Shown: piece after piece, positions 20,417-30,840 of the stretch
Layout: every line of letters starts with the position of its first letter
Position numbering within the stretch: position 1 is the stretch's first letter
NCBI RefSeq assembly: GCF_002111585.1
Contig: NZ_LUTP01000001.1
Span: 115,295 to 179,294, forward strand
DNA from: Lonsdalea iberica
GTDB taxonomy: Bacteria; Pseudomonadota; Gammaproteobacteria; Enterobacterales; Enterobacteriaceae
Direction of reading: 5' to 3'
Length of the DNA: 64,000 nt
Translations under genes and position numbers: made by a program
The notes under the pieces: generated by a model
Told to the model about the DNA's origin: nothing
Database searches by the model: none
The model's input: only the letters and a program-made list of their open reading frames with translations

Positions 20417-22075
20417 TCAGTTTTCCGGCGGCGCGAACCAGGCGGACTTGAAATCGAACCATCCCAGCGTATTCATCCGAATGCCGCGCATGCTGCGCTG
20501 GCCTTGCAGTTGCAGCCAGTGGTGGAACAGCGGGTGGATCTGTTGCTGAGTCACGAGCGATTGGCTCCAATCCGCCAGCGACCAACTGCCTTGACGCCAC
20601 TGGCTGGCGTCTTCGGCCAGATCCCGATCCAGGCAGTGCTGCATCAGCGGCAGTTCGTAGAGCAGGGCGAACAGAGAGAACTCCAGCGGCAGATAGAAGT
20701 TGGCGCTGCCGAGCCAGATGTCGCTCGGCTCGTCGCCCTGATACCACTCAGCATAGTCGATGCGGCGAACCGACAGCGTAACGCCGTGGGCCGACAGCAG
20801 CCGACGGATGATGTCGCCGATGTCCTGATACTCGGCATGCTCATGATAAAAGGTGAGCGTCAGATGCGTGAGATCGGTGGGTTTGTCCTGCGTCAGTCGT
20901 GGCTGGGCGTGGTGCCAGCGCGGCAGCAGGCCGTAGGCCGGGGACCAGTTGCACTGGTAAGTTTCGTCAGCGAGTCCGAGCAGGGAGACTGGACTGAGTA
21001 CCTGACAGAGCCAGTCTCTGATGTCCGGGCGTGAGGTCAGCGGCGAGCGGCGGTCGAATAACAAAAAATAACAGCCTTCCTCCAGCCGATTCTCCAGTTC
21101 ATTGTTCGGCGAGTTGTCATTTTGTAGTTGGAGCGAGCAGGAGGGCGAGTCCGGCGCGTCCGGCAATACCCAGACGCTGACTTCGTCGATGAGCGCGCGA
21201 TACCCGAAGTAGTCGTCGAATGCGTTGATTTTCAACTGCGTGTTGCTATTACGCAGTACGGCATAAGGGCCGGTGCCCACCGGGTGGCGGCTGAAGTCGG
21301 GGAGCGTTTTCCACTCCTGCGGTAGAATCATCGCGGACACGCTGCCGAGCAGCCAGGGAAACCAGACATCCGGCGTCGTCAGGCGCACGTCCAGCACGGA
21401 AGGAATAGGCGACTCAATGGCGAAAATATGTGAAAACAGCGGCATGGCGGTGATGCGTTGCAGAGTAGCGATCACATCTTCCATCGTCAGTTCCCGACCG
21501 TGATGGAAACGAACGGCGGGGCGCAGGTAAAAACGCCAGTGCTGGGGCGTGACCTGCTGCCAGTGGTGGGCTAAATCCGGCAGAAGTTCCCCATTTTCCT
21601 CATTTATGGTGGTTAACCCGCTAAAGATTTGGCGCGCCAGATGCGTCTCCGAACGTCGTAGCGCCGAGCCGGGCAGCAGATTGCGCATTGGCCGGTAGTA
21701 GGCAATGCGCAGCAGATGCTTACCTTGCCGGAAGCTGCGCCCGATGTGGGATAGCAGCATCTGCCGTACTTGCGATTTGTCCCCCACCAACTGCACCAGT
21801 TGGTCGATTCGATCCTGCTCCAGCAGGCCTTCCGCCCGTTGTTGCTGGAGGGTCAGGCCGGTATAGAGGAAGCTGAGCCGCGATCGTTTTCCTCGTCCCG
21901 CTTCGGCTTCCCACGTCAACCACCCCTCTTCCTGCATAGCTCGCAGCAGCGATCGAATATGCCGTCGCGAGCAGTTGAGGACGCCGGTCAGCTCTTGCAA
22001 CGTGGTGTCAGTGGGCTGTCCTTGCAGGTGTTGCCACAGCCGGATGAACTGTTGTTGCAATCGAGATGAGGACAT
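20417..22075 (-). CDS. sgrR: Transcriptional activator SgrR
   Basis: Activates the small RNA gene sgrS during glucose-phosphate stress. The 552-residue product has an N-terminal winged-helix region ([20 protein letters not shown], about residues 23-42) and a long C-terminal domain related to periplasmic solute-binding proteins (SBP_bac_5), thought to sense the stress metabolite. It is divergent from sgrS, as in E. coli, and next to the thi operon. Start at 22075 opens [15 protein letters not shown]. Confidence 0.93.
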   Translation of the reverse strand: MSSSRLQQQFIRLWQHLQGQPTDTTLQELTGVLNCSRRHIRSLLRAMQEEGWLTWEAEAGRGKRSRLSFLYTGLTLQQQRAEGLLEQDRIDQLVQLVGDKSQVRQMLLSHIGRSFRQGKHLLRIAYYRPMRNLLPGSALRRSETHLARQIFSGLTTINEENGELLPDLAHHWQQVTPQHWRFYLRPAVRFHHGRELTMEDVIATLQRITAMPLFSHIFAIESPIPSVLDVRLTTPDVWFPWLLGSVSAMILPQEWKTLPDFSRHPVGTGPYAVLRNSNTQLKINAFDDYFGYRALIDEVSVWVLPDAPDSPSCSLQLQNDNSPNNELENRLEEGCYFLLFDRRSPLTSRPDIRDWLCQVLSPVSLLGLADETYQCNWSPAYGLLPRWHHAQPRLTQDKPTDLTHLTLTFYHEHAEYQDIGDIIRRLLSAHGVTLSVRRIDYAEWYQGDEPSDIWLGSANFYLPLEFSLFALLYELPLMQHCLDRDLAEDASQWRQGSWSLADWSQSLVTQQQIHPLFHHWLQLQGQRSMRGIRMNTLGWFDFKSAWFAPPEN

Positions 22076-22181
22076 AAAGGGGAACTCCTCAGCCTAAAGT
22101 CATCAATATATTTTCCCCTATCTTACGTTGATACTTTGTCATAACGAAAGCGCAAATAATGAACGGTCGGAGGGTATGACG

Positions 22182-22346
22182 ATGGCACTATCACGATTAT
22201 ATCGGAGTTATCGCAACATCCTGTCCCTGGGACACTCGGCGTGGGGGCGCTGGTTGTCGGCGTCTCAGCGTCTGGCGCTGCTAATGCAGGTGACGCAGTG
22301 GCAGACGGAAGATATGTCTGACGAGGAATACCGTCACTGGATTTGA
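22182..22346 (+). CDS. sgrT: Glucose uptake inhibitor SgrT
   Basis: Small protein that blocks the PtsG glucose permease directly. The ATG at 22182 has GGAGGG 7 bases upstream (the ATG at 22176 is too close) and gives 54 residues. The conserved core is WGRWLSASQRLALLMQVTQW, which parallels the E. coli segment WLRWLSVPQRLTMLEGLMQW. The C-terminal part (TEDMSDEEYRHWI) is acidic and aromatic and makes the protein longer than the 43-residue E. coli form. Confidence 0.85.
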   Translation: MALSRLYRSYRNILSLGHSAWGRWLSASQRLALLMQVTQWQTEDMSDEEYRHWI

Positions 22347-22392
22347 CGGTGACGAGGTTTCTGTTTTCTGAGTGATGGTGAAGCTTTCACCG

Positions 22393-22421
22393 GCCGGTGG
22401 TTATTCCGCCGGCTTTTTTTT
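22393..22421 (+). terminator. Rho-independent terminator of SgrS
   Basis: GCCGGTGG and CCGCCGGC pair over 8 bp (one G-U) around the loop TTATT, followed by eight Ts. Hfq binds such U tails in SgrS-type RNAs. Confidence 0.9.
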
Positions 22422-22638
22422 GTCCGAAATATGCGACCGCATCTTATGCTAATATGGACTATGGAAGTGAGTAAAGGAACGTCTAAGTCGATATAAACAT
22501 TCAACCTATGGTAACATGCTAGTAAATGAAACTGGGTTAATCGGTTATAGCGAAATAAAAAACTATCTTGATGTGACCATCCTTCAGTGAGACGTTTCAA
22601 TTCAGTCTATTACATTAAAACAGGTAAAATAATTCACT

Positions 22639-24144
22639 ATGAAGTTACGCAGAAGAAAGGCACGGCCCATCGTTTTGGGCGATGTCACGATTATTGACGA
22701 CACGCGTTTACGTAAAGCCATTACCGCAGCTGCGCTCGGCAATGCCATGGAATGGTTCGATTTCGGTGTGTATGGCTTTGTTGCCTACGCTCTGGGTCAG
22801 GTCTTTTTCCCCGGCGCTAACCCCAGCGTCCAGATGATCGCCGCGCTGGCGACATTCTCCGTTCCCTTCCTGATTCGTCCGTTGGGCGGGCTGTTCTTCG
22901 GCTCGTTGGGCGACAAATACGGCCGTCAGAAAATATTGGCCATCACCATTATCATCATGTCGGTCAGTACCTTCTGTATCGGCTTGATACCGTCCTATAA
23001 CTCCATTGGGATTTGGGCGCCGATACTGCTGCTGCTGGCCAAAATGGCCCAGGGCTTTTCTGTGGGCGGCGAATATACCGGCGCGTCGATCTTCGTCGCT
23101 GAATACTCTCCGGACCGGAAACGCGGCTTCATGGGAAGCTGGCTGGACTTCGGCTCCATCGCCGGGTTTGTGCTGGGCGCGGGCGTCGTAGTGCTGATCT
23201 CCGCCATCATCGGCGAAGCAGAGTTCCTGGAATGGGGCTGGCGTATTCCGTTCTTCCTGGCGTTGCCGCTCGGTCTCATCGGTCTCTACCTGCGCCATGC
23301 GCTGGAAGAAACGCCGGCGTTCCAGCAGCATGTTGAGAAGATGGAAAAAGACGATCGCGACGGCTTGAGCAGCGGACCGAGAGTCTCGTTCAAAGAGATC
23401 GCCACTAAGCACTGGAAAAGCTTGCTGTCCTGTACGGGGCTGGTCATTGCAACCAACGTCACCTATTACATGCTGTTGACGTACATGCCGAGCTACCTGT
23501 CGCATAACCTGCACTACTCCGAGAACCACGGTGTGCTGATCATCATCGCTATTATGATCGGGATGCTGTTCGTCCAGCCTGTGATGGGGCTGTTGAGCGA
23601 CCGCTTTGGACGTAAACCGTTTGTCGTGATCGGCAGCGTGGCGATGTTCCTGCTGGCGATCCCTTGCTTCATGATGATTAACAGCGGCGCCATTGGCCTG
23701 ATTTTCCTAGGATTGCTGATACTGGCCGTCATTCTGAACGCCTTTACCGGTGTGATGGCCTCTTCGCTGCCGGCGATGTTTCCGACGCACATCCGTTACA
23801 GTGCGCTGGCCAGCGCCTTTAACATCTCTATCCTGATTGCAGGTCTGACGCCGACGGCGACCGCGTGGCTGGTTGAGGCCAGCAACAACCTGTTTATGCC
23901 TGCCTACTACCTGATGGTGATTGCCGTTATCGGTCTGGTGACGGGTATCTTCATGAAGGAAACGGCTAACAAGCCGCTGAAAGGCGCTACGCCGGCCGCT
24001 TCCGACCTGAGTGAGGCCAAAGAGCTGCTGCGAGAGCATCACGATAATATCGAGCACAAAATCGAAGATATTAACGATCAAATCACCCAGTTGGAGAAGA
24101 AGCGCCAGTCGCTGATCGACCAGCATCCTCGCATCAACGAATAA
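22639..24144 (+). CDS. proP: Osmosensory proline/glycine betaine:H+ symporter ProP
   Basis: Major facilitator superfamily transporter that takes up proline, glycine betaine and ectoine when osmolality rises. The 501 residues closely follow E. coli ProP as I recall it, from the N-terminal DVTIIDD region through twelve membrane segments to the C-terminal coiled coil (about 455-501, heptads ending QHPRINE) that tunes osmotic activation. E. coli carries proP elsewhere; here it lies beside sgrS, where E. coli has setA. It is followed by a strong terminator. Confidence 0.95.
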   Translation: MKLRRRKARPIVLGDVTIIDDTRLRKAITAAALGNAMEWFDFGVYGFVAYALGQVFFPGANPSVQMIAALATFSVPFLIRPLGGLFFGSLGDKYGRQKILAITIIIMSVSTFCIGLIPSYNSIGIWAPILLLLAKMAQGFSVGGEYTGASIFVAEYSPDRKRGFMGSWLDFGSIAGFVLGAGVVVLISAIIGEAEFLEWGWRIPFFLALPLGLIGLYLRHALEETPAFQQHVEKMEKDDRDGLSSGPRVSFKEIATKHWKSLLSCTGLVIATNVTYYMLLTYMPSYLSHNLHYSENHGVLIIIAIMIGMLFVQPVMGLLSDRFGRKPFVVIGSVAMFLLAIPCFMMINSGAIGLIFLGLLILAVILNAFTGVMASSLPAMFPTHIRYSALASAFNISILIAGLTPTATAWLVEASNNLFMPAYYLMVIAVIGLVTGIFMKETANKPLKGATPAASDLSEAKELLREHHDNIEHKIEDINDQITQLEKKRQSLIDQHPRINE

Positions 24145-24187
24145 TCGTTTGCTGCTTCCAGGGAGGCTCTCTGCCTTCCTGACGCTA

Positions 24188-24227
24188 AAACAGGCAGAAG
24201 CCCGCGGGGCCTCTGCCTGTTTTTTTT
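24188..24227 (+). terminator. Rho-independent terminator after proP
   Basis: AAACAGGCAGA and TCTGCCTGTTT form an 11-bp stem around a GC-rich loop, followed by an uninterrupted T run to 24227. It is placed 44 bp past the proP stop. Confidence 0.9.
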
Positions 24228-24387
24228 GCGCCGTTTTCCATAGATTTCCCTGCCGCATCGCGAAGGTTAATTAAGTTAAATAATAGGGTGATCATAGTGT
24301 CGAAACAAAATAGTTGAAGCGTGAACGTAACTCGTTGTACTGTCCGGCGCGTAATATTTTGTCCAACTTTGAAAGGAAAGCTCTGAC

Positions 24388-24729
24388 ATGGCCGAATATG
24401 GAAAAGCAGTACCAAAAGAAGTAAAGGGATGGAACTGGGGCGCATTTATGTTCAACATCGTTTGGGGCGTGGGCAACAAAACCTACCTGCCGCTACTGTG
24501 TTTTGTTCCAGTGTTGAACATAGTCTGGATGTTTGTGTGCGGCTTCAAAGGCAACGAATGGGCTTGGCAAAACGCCGACTATAATGATGTCGAAACGTTC
24601 AAACGCGTACAGAATAGCTGGAATAGGGCCGGTCTGTTCGCCTTCGTTCTGGCGCTGGTATCAGTGTTTTTCTCCATTTTTGTTCTGTCCACTATGATGG
24701 CGTCACTCGCGGGCGCACTAATGCATTAA
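24388..24729 (+). CDS. Small membrane protein of unknown function
   Basis: A 113-residue protein I do not recognise by name. It opens with a soluble stretch ending EVKGWNWGAFMFNIVWG, followed by a hydrophobic segment with an aromatic face (about residues 18-50, LPLLCFVPVLNIVWMFVCGF). It then has a short loop rich in Trp/Asn (GNEWAWQNADYNDVETFKRVQNSW) and a second hydrophobic helix near the C-terminus (about 80-110). The pattern resembles small membrane proteins found alone or fused to zinc ribbons in many bacteria. A GGA-containing ribosome site precedes the ATG. It has its own upstream gap and is not clearly in an operon. Confidence 0.75.
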   Translation: MAEYGKAVPKEVKGWNWGAFMFNIVWGVGNKTYLPLLCFVPVLNIVWMFVCGFKGNEWAWQNADYNDVETFKRVQNSWNRAGLFAFVLALVSVFFSIFVLSTMMASLAGALMH

Positions 24730-24877
24730 TCCGTTCAAAAACAATGGCATTTGTTGCTGGATAGCGAATGCCATTCCTTCGGTTATTTACCCCGTTCTGC
24801 TCCCCCTCTCTAGCCTGAATGTTCATTCTTCGTCTCACTTTGCGAGGCGGCTTACAGACTCTGTAAATGCTTGTATC

Positions 24878-24896
24878 AATAATTGTTCTCATTATC
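24878..24896. promoter_or_regulatory. Fur-box-like operator upstream of the siderophore-interacting protein
   Basis: AATAATTGTTCTCATTATC matches 14 of 19 positions of the Fur consensus GATAATGATAATCATTATC by my count, including a perfect TCATTATC half. It lies 54 bp ahead of a gene predicted to act in iron release, a position that fits iron-dependent repression. Confidence 0.7.
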
Positions 24897-24950
24897 AGTT
24901 GAATGCTAACATTCCTCGCTCGAACACGGTGGAAACCCAGAGGAATGAGC

Positions 24951-25856
24951 ATGGCGGGAGCGAAGGAGTACAAGATTTTCGAGGTCACACTGGCGCGTAA
25001 ACAGATGCTAAGCCCGTCAATGATGCGCTGTGTTTTCAGCGGTGAGTCGGTACGCGAGATGACCACCGGCGCGCCCGATCAGCGCATCAAACTCCTGTTT
25101 CCTGCCGTCGATGGCACGCCGTCTCAATTGCCGGATGTCGCTAACTGGTATGCGGAGCTGCTGGCGCTGCCGAAACGCCAGCGTCCGATTGCGCGGACCT
25201 ATACCCTTCGTCGCCTGAATGCGGCAGCGGGGGAGGTGGAAGTGGAGTTTGTCATTCACGGCACGGAAGGCCCGGCGTCATCGTGGGCGATACGTGCTGA
25301 GCAGGGCGATCGTTTGCAGATGGTAGCGCCCTGCGCCGACTCGCGGGGCCGCCAAGGCGGCTATGAATGGCTGCCCACCGAACAGACCCGTCGCGCGTTG
25401 CTGATCGCCGATGAAACCGCTTTTCCCGCCGTAAAGGGAATTCTGGAGCAGTTAGCCGGGCGGGTTTCACCACCGCAGGTGCAAGCATTTATCGAACTGC
25501 CTCTGCGCGCTGACTGTCAGGATTTCAGCCATTTTACCTTCGCCGACATCCATTGGTTGCCGCGAGAAGGAAGCGGCGCAAACCACGGCGAGCGGCTGCT
25601 GGATGCGGTTCGCGATGAGCTTCTCTTGCCGCAGGCCCAAAGCGAGCCAACCGTCGTCGAGTTATCAGATGTCCCCGAAGACGAACTGTTGTGGGAAAAG
25701 GCGGAGAGTCAGAACGGGCAGTTTTTCGGCTGGGTTGCTGCCGAATCATCGGTGGTTAAAGCCTTGCGTCGATATCTGGTAGGCGAGCGGGGTGTGGCCA
25801 GAGAGTCGATGGCGTTTATGGCGTATTGGTGTCAGGGACCGCGCCGGGAGAGATAA
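24951..25856 (+). CDS. Siderophore-interacting protein (FAD-dependent ferric-siderophore reductase family)
   Basis: Cytoplasmic flavoprotein of the ViuB/YqjH (SIP) family, which reduces Fe(III)-siderophores to release iron. The 301-residue product from the ATG at 24951 (AGAGGA 6 bases upstream; ATGs at 24945 and 24903 fit less well) shows the flavin-binding motif RPIARTYTLRR near residues 79-89, HGTEGPASSWA, and the C-terminal SIP domain ending YWCQGPRRER. The Fur-like site upstream supports iron control. No siderophore synthesis or receptor gene is nearby. It is convergent with leuD across a shared terminator. Confidence 0.88.
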   Translation: MAGAKEYKIFEVTLARKQMLSPSMMRCVFSGESVREMTTGAPDQRIKLLFPAVDGTPSQLPDVANWYAELLALPKRQRPIARTYTLRRLNAAAGEVEVEFVIHGTEGPASSWAIRAEQGDRLQMVAPCADSRGRQGGYEWLPTEQTRRALLIADETAFPAVKGILEQLAGRVSPPQVQAFIELPLRADCQDFSHFTFADIHWLPREGSGANHGERLLDAVRDELLLPQAQSEPTVVELSDVPEDELLWEKAESQNGQFFGWVAAESSVVKALRRYLVGERGVARESMAFMAYWCQGPRRER

Positions 25857-25859
25857 GAA

Positions 25860-25879
25860 AGGCCCGCCTAAGCGGGCCT
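25860..25879. terminator. Bidirectional hairpin terminator between the SIP gene and leuD
   Basis: AGGCCCGC/GCGGGCCT forms an 8-bp stem with a CTAA loop, 4 bp past the SIP-gene stop and 24 bp past the leuD stop. On the leu side the hairpin is followed by TTCTTATCT; on the other side the tail is not T-rich, so it probably mainly ends the leu transcript. Confidence 0.7.
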
Positions 25880-25902
25880 GGGACATGATGAGACGATGAG
25901 GC

Positions 25903-26505
25903 TTAACGCAGGAATGTCGGCTGCGTTTCCTCATAGCGGGCGATCGCCGCTTCGTGTTGCAGCGTCAGGCCGATGTTATCCAGACCATTTATCATGCAGT
26001 GGCGACGGAAGCTATCGATCTCAAACGGATAACGCTTGTCGCCCGCTTTCACACTCTGAGCTTCCAGGTCGACGGTGAACGTGATGCCTTCGTTGTTTTC
26101 CACCAGGGCGAACAGCTCGTCGACGTCGGCTTCGCTCAGTCGAACCGGCAGCAACTGATTGTTCAAGGCATTGCCGTAGAAAATATCGGCGAAGCTCGGC
26201 GCAATCACCACGCTGAAGCCGTAGTCGGTCAGCGCCCACGGGGCATGTTCGCGAGATGAACCGCAGCCGAAGTTTTCACGGGCCAGCAGGATGCTGGCGC
26301 CTTTGTAACGAGGCTGGTTTAGCACAAATTCAGGATTAGGCTGCTGGCCCGCATCATCCAGAAAACGCCAGTCATTGAACAGGTGCTGGCCGAAACCGGT
26401 GCGGGTCACCTTCTGTAGAAACTGTTTGGGAATGATGGCATCGGTATCGACGTTGGCATTGTCCAGCGGGACGACCAGACCAGTATGTTGAGTAAATTGA
26501 GTCAT
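25903..26505 (-). CDS. leuD: 3-isopropylmalate dehydratase small subunit LeuD
   Basis: Small, swivelling subunit of isopropylmalate isomerase (leucine synthesis, second step). The 200 residues show the LeuD hallmarks [13 protein letters not shown] near residue 18 and the loop [15 protein letters not shown] near residue 72. Last gene of leuLABCD; 12 bp separate it from leuC. Confidence 0.96.
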   Translation of the reverse strand: MTQFTQHTGLVVPLDNANVDTDAIIPKQFLQKVTRTGFGQHLFNDWRFLDDAGQQPNPEFVLNQPRYKGASILLARENFGCGSSREHAPWALTDYGFSVVIAPSFADIFYGNALNNQLLPVRLSEADVDELFALVENNEGITFTVDLEAQSVKAGDKRYPFEIDSFRRHCMINGLDNIGLTLQHEAAIARYEETQPTFLR

Positions 26506-26517
26506 GGGTTATCCCTC

Positions 26518-27918
26518 TCAGTTCAGTTCACGAATGTCGGCGAAACGCCCGGTCACCGCGGCCGCGGCGGCCATTGCCGGGCTGACCAGATGAGTCCGTC
26601 CGGCACGGCCCTGACGTCCTTCGAAGTTACGGTTGCTGGTGGAAGCACAGCGCTCGCCCGGATTCAGACGGTCGTTGTTCATCGCCAGACACATCGAGCA
26701 GCCAGGCAGGCGCCATTCGAAGCCGGCCTCGATGAAGATCTTGTCCAGACCTTCCTCTTCCGCCTGCGCTTTTACCGGGCCTGAGCCGGGAACGACCATC
26801 GCCTGGACGCCCGCGGCGACTTTACGGCCCTTGGCGATAGCGGCGGCGGCGCGCAGATCTTCGATCCGCGAGTTGGTGCAGGAGCCGATGAAGACTTTGT
26901 CGATAGCGACGTCGGTCAGTTTGATCCCTGCTTTCAGCCCCATGTAATTCAATGCTTTTTCGGCGGAGGCGCGCTCAACCGGATCGTTAAAGGATTCCGG
27001 TGCCGGGATCGCCTGATTTACGCCGATCACCTGACCCGGATTGGTGCCCCAGGTGACTTGCGGAGCGATGTCGGCGGCGTTCAGCGTGACGACGCTGTCG
27101 AATTGCGCATCCGCGTCTGATTTCATCGTTTTCCAGTAAGCCACGGCTTCTTCCCAATCGCCGCCCTTCGGCGAGAACTGGCGCCCTTTCAGGTAGGCGA
27201 AAGTCGTTTCATCCGGAGCGACCAGACCGGCTTTGGCGCCCATTTCAATCGCCATGTTGCACAGGGTCATACGGCCTTCCATGCTCAGCGCTTCGATGGC
27301 CTTGCCGCAGAACTCGACCACATGACCGGTGCCGCCGGCGCTGCCGGTTTTGCCGATGATCGCCAATACGATGTCTTTGGCGGTGATGCCGGGGGCCGCA
27401 TCGCCGGTCACTTCAATTTTCATGGTTTTCGCGCGCCCCTGTTTCAGGGTCTGCGTTGCCATTACGTGTTCGACTTCGGACGTCCCGATGCCGAACGCCA
27501 ATGAACCGAACGCGCCGTGGGTGGCCGTGTGGGAGTCGCCGCAAACGATGGTCATGCCCGGCAGCGTCATTCCTTGCTCAGGACCGATCACGTGAACGAT
27601 GCCCTGATAGGGATGGTTCAGATCGTACAGCTGTACGCCAAAGGCTTTGCAGTTCTTGATCAGCTCCTGCATCTGAATGCGGGCCATCTCACCGCTCGCG
27701 TTGATATCGCGCGTCTGGGTGGAGACGTTGTGGTCCATCGTGGCGAAGGTTTTGCTAGGCTGACGCAGCTGGCGGCCCTTGGCGCGCAAGCCGTCGAACG
27801 CCTGAGGCGATGTGACTTCATGCACCAGATGACGGTCGATATACAGCAGCGGCGTTTCGTTTTCCCCTTCGTACACGACGTGCGCATCAAATAATTTCTG
27901 ATATAACGTTTTACCCAT
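26518..27918 (-). CDS. leuC: 3-isopropylmalate dehydratase large subunit LeuC
   Basis: Iron-sulfur subunit of the isomerase that turns 2-isopropylmalate into 3-isopropylmalate. The 466 residues carry the cluster cysteines in FIGSCTNSR (about residue 347) and GCSMCLAMN (about 407-410), and the aconitase-type region [13 protein letters not shown] near 127. The start lies 2 bases after the leuB stop. Confidence 0.96.
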   Translation of the reverse strand: MGKTLYQKLFDAHVVYEGENETPLLYIDRHLVHEVTSPQAFDGLRAKGRQLRQPSKTFATMDHNVSTQTRDINASGEMARIQMQELIKNCKAFGVQLYDLNHPYQGIVHVIGPEQGMTLPGMTIVCGDSHTATHGAFGSLAFGIGTSEVEHVMATQTLKQGRAKTMKIEVTGDAAPGITAKDIVLAIIGKTGSAGGTGHVVEFCGKAIEALSMEGRMTLCNMAIEMGAKAGLVAPDETTFAYLKGRQFSPKGGDWEEAVAYWKTMKSDADAQFDSVVTLNAADIAPQVTWGTNPGQVIGVNQAIPAPESFNDPVERASAEKALNYMGLKAGIKLTDVAIDKVFIGSCTNSRIEDLRAAAAIAKGRKVAAGVQAMVVPGSGPVKAQAEEEGLDKIFIEAGFEWRLPGCSMCLAMNNDRLNPGERCASTSNRNFEGRQGRAGRTHLVSPAMAAAAAVTGRFADIRELN

Positions 27919-27920
27919 GA

Positions 27921-29010
<1,090 letters not shown>

Positions 29011-29014
<4 letters not shown>

Positions 29015-30588
29015 ACTGTTTCCTGACTATTTTGTTTGTTGTTCTGCTGCTGCAAACGCAGTAATTCCTTTTCGACCATCTGCGCGCGCTGAATATTGTT
29101 CAATACGTTCACCATGGCATTCGCGGAGGATTCGACGATATCCGTTGCCAGACCCACGCCGTGGAAGCGGCGGTTCTGATATTCGACCACGATGTCTACC
29201 TGACCCAACGCTTCTTTGCCGTGACCTTTGGCGGACAGCTGATACTGCACCAGATTGATATCGAAACCGGTGATACGGTTGATGGCTTTGTAGACGGCGT
29301 CGACCGGGCCGTTGCCGGTGGCGGCTTCTGATTTGATTTCTTCGCCGCAGGCCAGTTTGACCGATGCCGTGGCCATGACGCTGGAGCCTGATTGTACGCT
29401 GAAATAATCCAGGCGGTAGAGTGCGGCGTCTTCCTGTTTGTTGTTGATGAACGCCAGCGCTTCCAGGTCGTAATCAAACACCTGGCCTTTCTTGTCCGCC
29501 AATTTCAGGAAGGCGGAGTACAAATCATCCAGGTTGTACTCGCACTCCTTATATCCCATCTCTTCCATGCGGTGTTTCACGGCGGCGCGGCCTGACCGCG
29601 ACGTCAGGTTCAGCTGCACTTCTTTCAGACCGATGGATTCCGGCGTCATGATTTCGTAGTTTTCACGATTCTTCAAAACGCCGTCCTGATGGATGCCGGA
29701 AGAGTGGGCGAAGGCGTTGGCGCCGACGACGGCTTTGTTGGCCGGAATCGGCATATTGCAGATCTGACTGACCATTTGGCTGGTGCGGTAAATTTCCTGA
29801 TGGTTAATGTTGGTGTGCAGATTCATCAGCTTCTGACGCACTTTGATCGCCATGATGACTTCTTCCAGCGCACAGTTACCGGCGCGTTCGCCGATGCCGT
29901 TCAGCGTCCCTTCGACCTGACGGGCGCCTGCGTTGACCGCGGCCATGGCGTTGCCGACCGCCAAACCCAGATCGTCATGGGTGTGAACGGAGATGATGGC
30001 TTTGTCGATATTGGGCACGCGCTGGTACAGCGAAGCGATGATATTGCCGAATTCATGAGGCAGGGTGTAGCCGACGGTATCTGGAATATTGATAGTGCGG
30101 GCGCCAGCGCTGATCGCGGCTTCCACCACACGGCTCAGATCGTCAATTGGTGTTCGTCCGGCATCTTCACAGGAGAACTCGACGTCGTCGGTGTAGTTGC
30201 GCGCGCGTTTAATCATATAGGTCGCGCGCTCAATCACATCATCCAGCGTGCTGCGCAGCTTGGTGGCGATATGCATCGGCGAGGTGGCGATGAAGGTATG
30301 AATACGGAATGCGTCGGCCACTTTCAGGGCTTCGGCCGCGACATCGATATCCTTCTCAACACAGCGGGCCAGCGCACAGACGCGGCTGTTTTTGATCTGC
30401 CGGGCGATGGATTGTACTGAATCGAAATCACCAGGCGATGAGACAGGGAAGCCGACTTCCATCACATCGACCCCCATACGTTCCAATGCCATGGCGATCT
30501 GAATCTTTTCCTTAACGCTCAGACTGGCCTGCAGCGCCTGCTCACCATCACGCAATGTGGTATCGAAAATAATCACTTCTTGGCTCAT
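29011..30588 (-). CDS. leuA: 2-isopropylmalate synthase LeuA
   Basis: Condenses acetyl-CoA with 2-ketoisovalerate; committing and leucine-inhibited step. The 525 residues have the HMGL-like catalytic barrel with DTTLRDGEQ near residue 9 and the metal-binding [13 protein letters not shown] near residue 202, a linker, and the C-terminal LeuA allosteric domain (about 390-510). First structural gene after the leuL leader and attenuator. Confidence 0.96.
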
Positions 30589-30630
30589 CGCTCTGGTTCC
30601 TTTGTCTTGTTAATTCTGACGCCCGGCGAG

Positions 30631-30665
30631 TAAAAAAAAACCCGCGCAATGGCGCGGGTTTTTTT
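30631..30665 (-). terminator. leu operon attenuator terminator
   Basis: CCCGCGCCATTGCGCGGG forms a tight GC hairpin on the complement, followed by a run of Ts (TTTTTTTTTA). It sits between leuL and leuA, the place of the leucine attenuator. Confidence 0.9.
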
Positions 30666-30683
30666 GAAGGTGTGGCGTGAAAA

Positions 30684-30767
30684 TCAGCTGTGAATTTCGC
30701 CCACCGGCATACCGCGCATGTTGGATGCGATAAGTAGTAGGCCTAGTAGTTTTGCGAAATGGGACAT
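30684..30767 (-). CDS. leuL: leu operon leader peptide LeuL
   Basis: A 27-residue leader that senses leucyl-tRNA. It reads MSHFAKLLGLLLIASNMRG and ends GEIHS before TGA. Four of its five clustered Leu codons are the rare CTA (CTA CTA GGC CTA CTA CTT), which makes stalling sensitive to leucine supply. It lies just upstream of the attenuator hairpin. Too short for usual gene finders, but position and composition are diagnostic. Confidence 0.9.
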   Translation of the reverse strand: MSHFAKLLGLLLIASNMRGMPVGEIHS

Positions 30768-30811
30768 GCTGATTTTCTTCCAATGTTTGTTAGTCAATTG
30801 CTTCTCTATTA

Positions 30812-30840
30812 TTGGTACTTTAATACTGTGGTTATGTCAA
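30812..30840 (-). promoter_or_regulatory. Probable leuLABCD promoter
   Basis: On the complement a perfect TTGACA (30840-30835) is followed after 17 bp by TACCAA (30817-30812), a weak -10. It lies about 45 bp upstream of the leuL ATG. The -35 is strong evidence; the -10 is uncertain. Confidence 0.5.

Larger units (their letters stand above)
22140..22421 (+). ncRNA. sgrS: Small RNA SgrS (also encodes SgrT)
   Basis: Hfq-dependent RNA that silences sugar transporter mRNAs such as ptsG under sugar-phosphate stress. It is identified by its place divergent from sgrR, the SgrT frame inside it, and a 3' end like the E. coli one: CTGAGTGATGGTG (E. coli CTGAGTATTGGTG, recalled) in the target-pairing region, a small hairpin (GGTG...CACC), then the terminator and eight Ts ending at 22421. 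The 5' end is estimated; no clear promoter could be fixed. Confidence 0.85.

Noticed and set aside
22334..22600. 88-codon frame on the complement opposite sgrS and the proP upstream region
   Set aside because: Overlaps the SgrS terminator in antisense and has no ribosome site or family resemblance.
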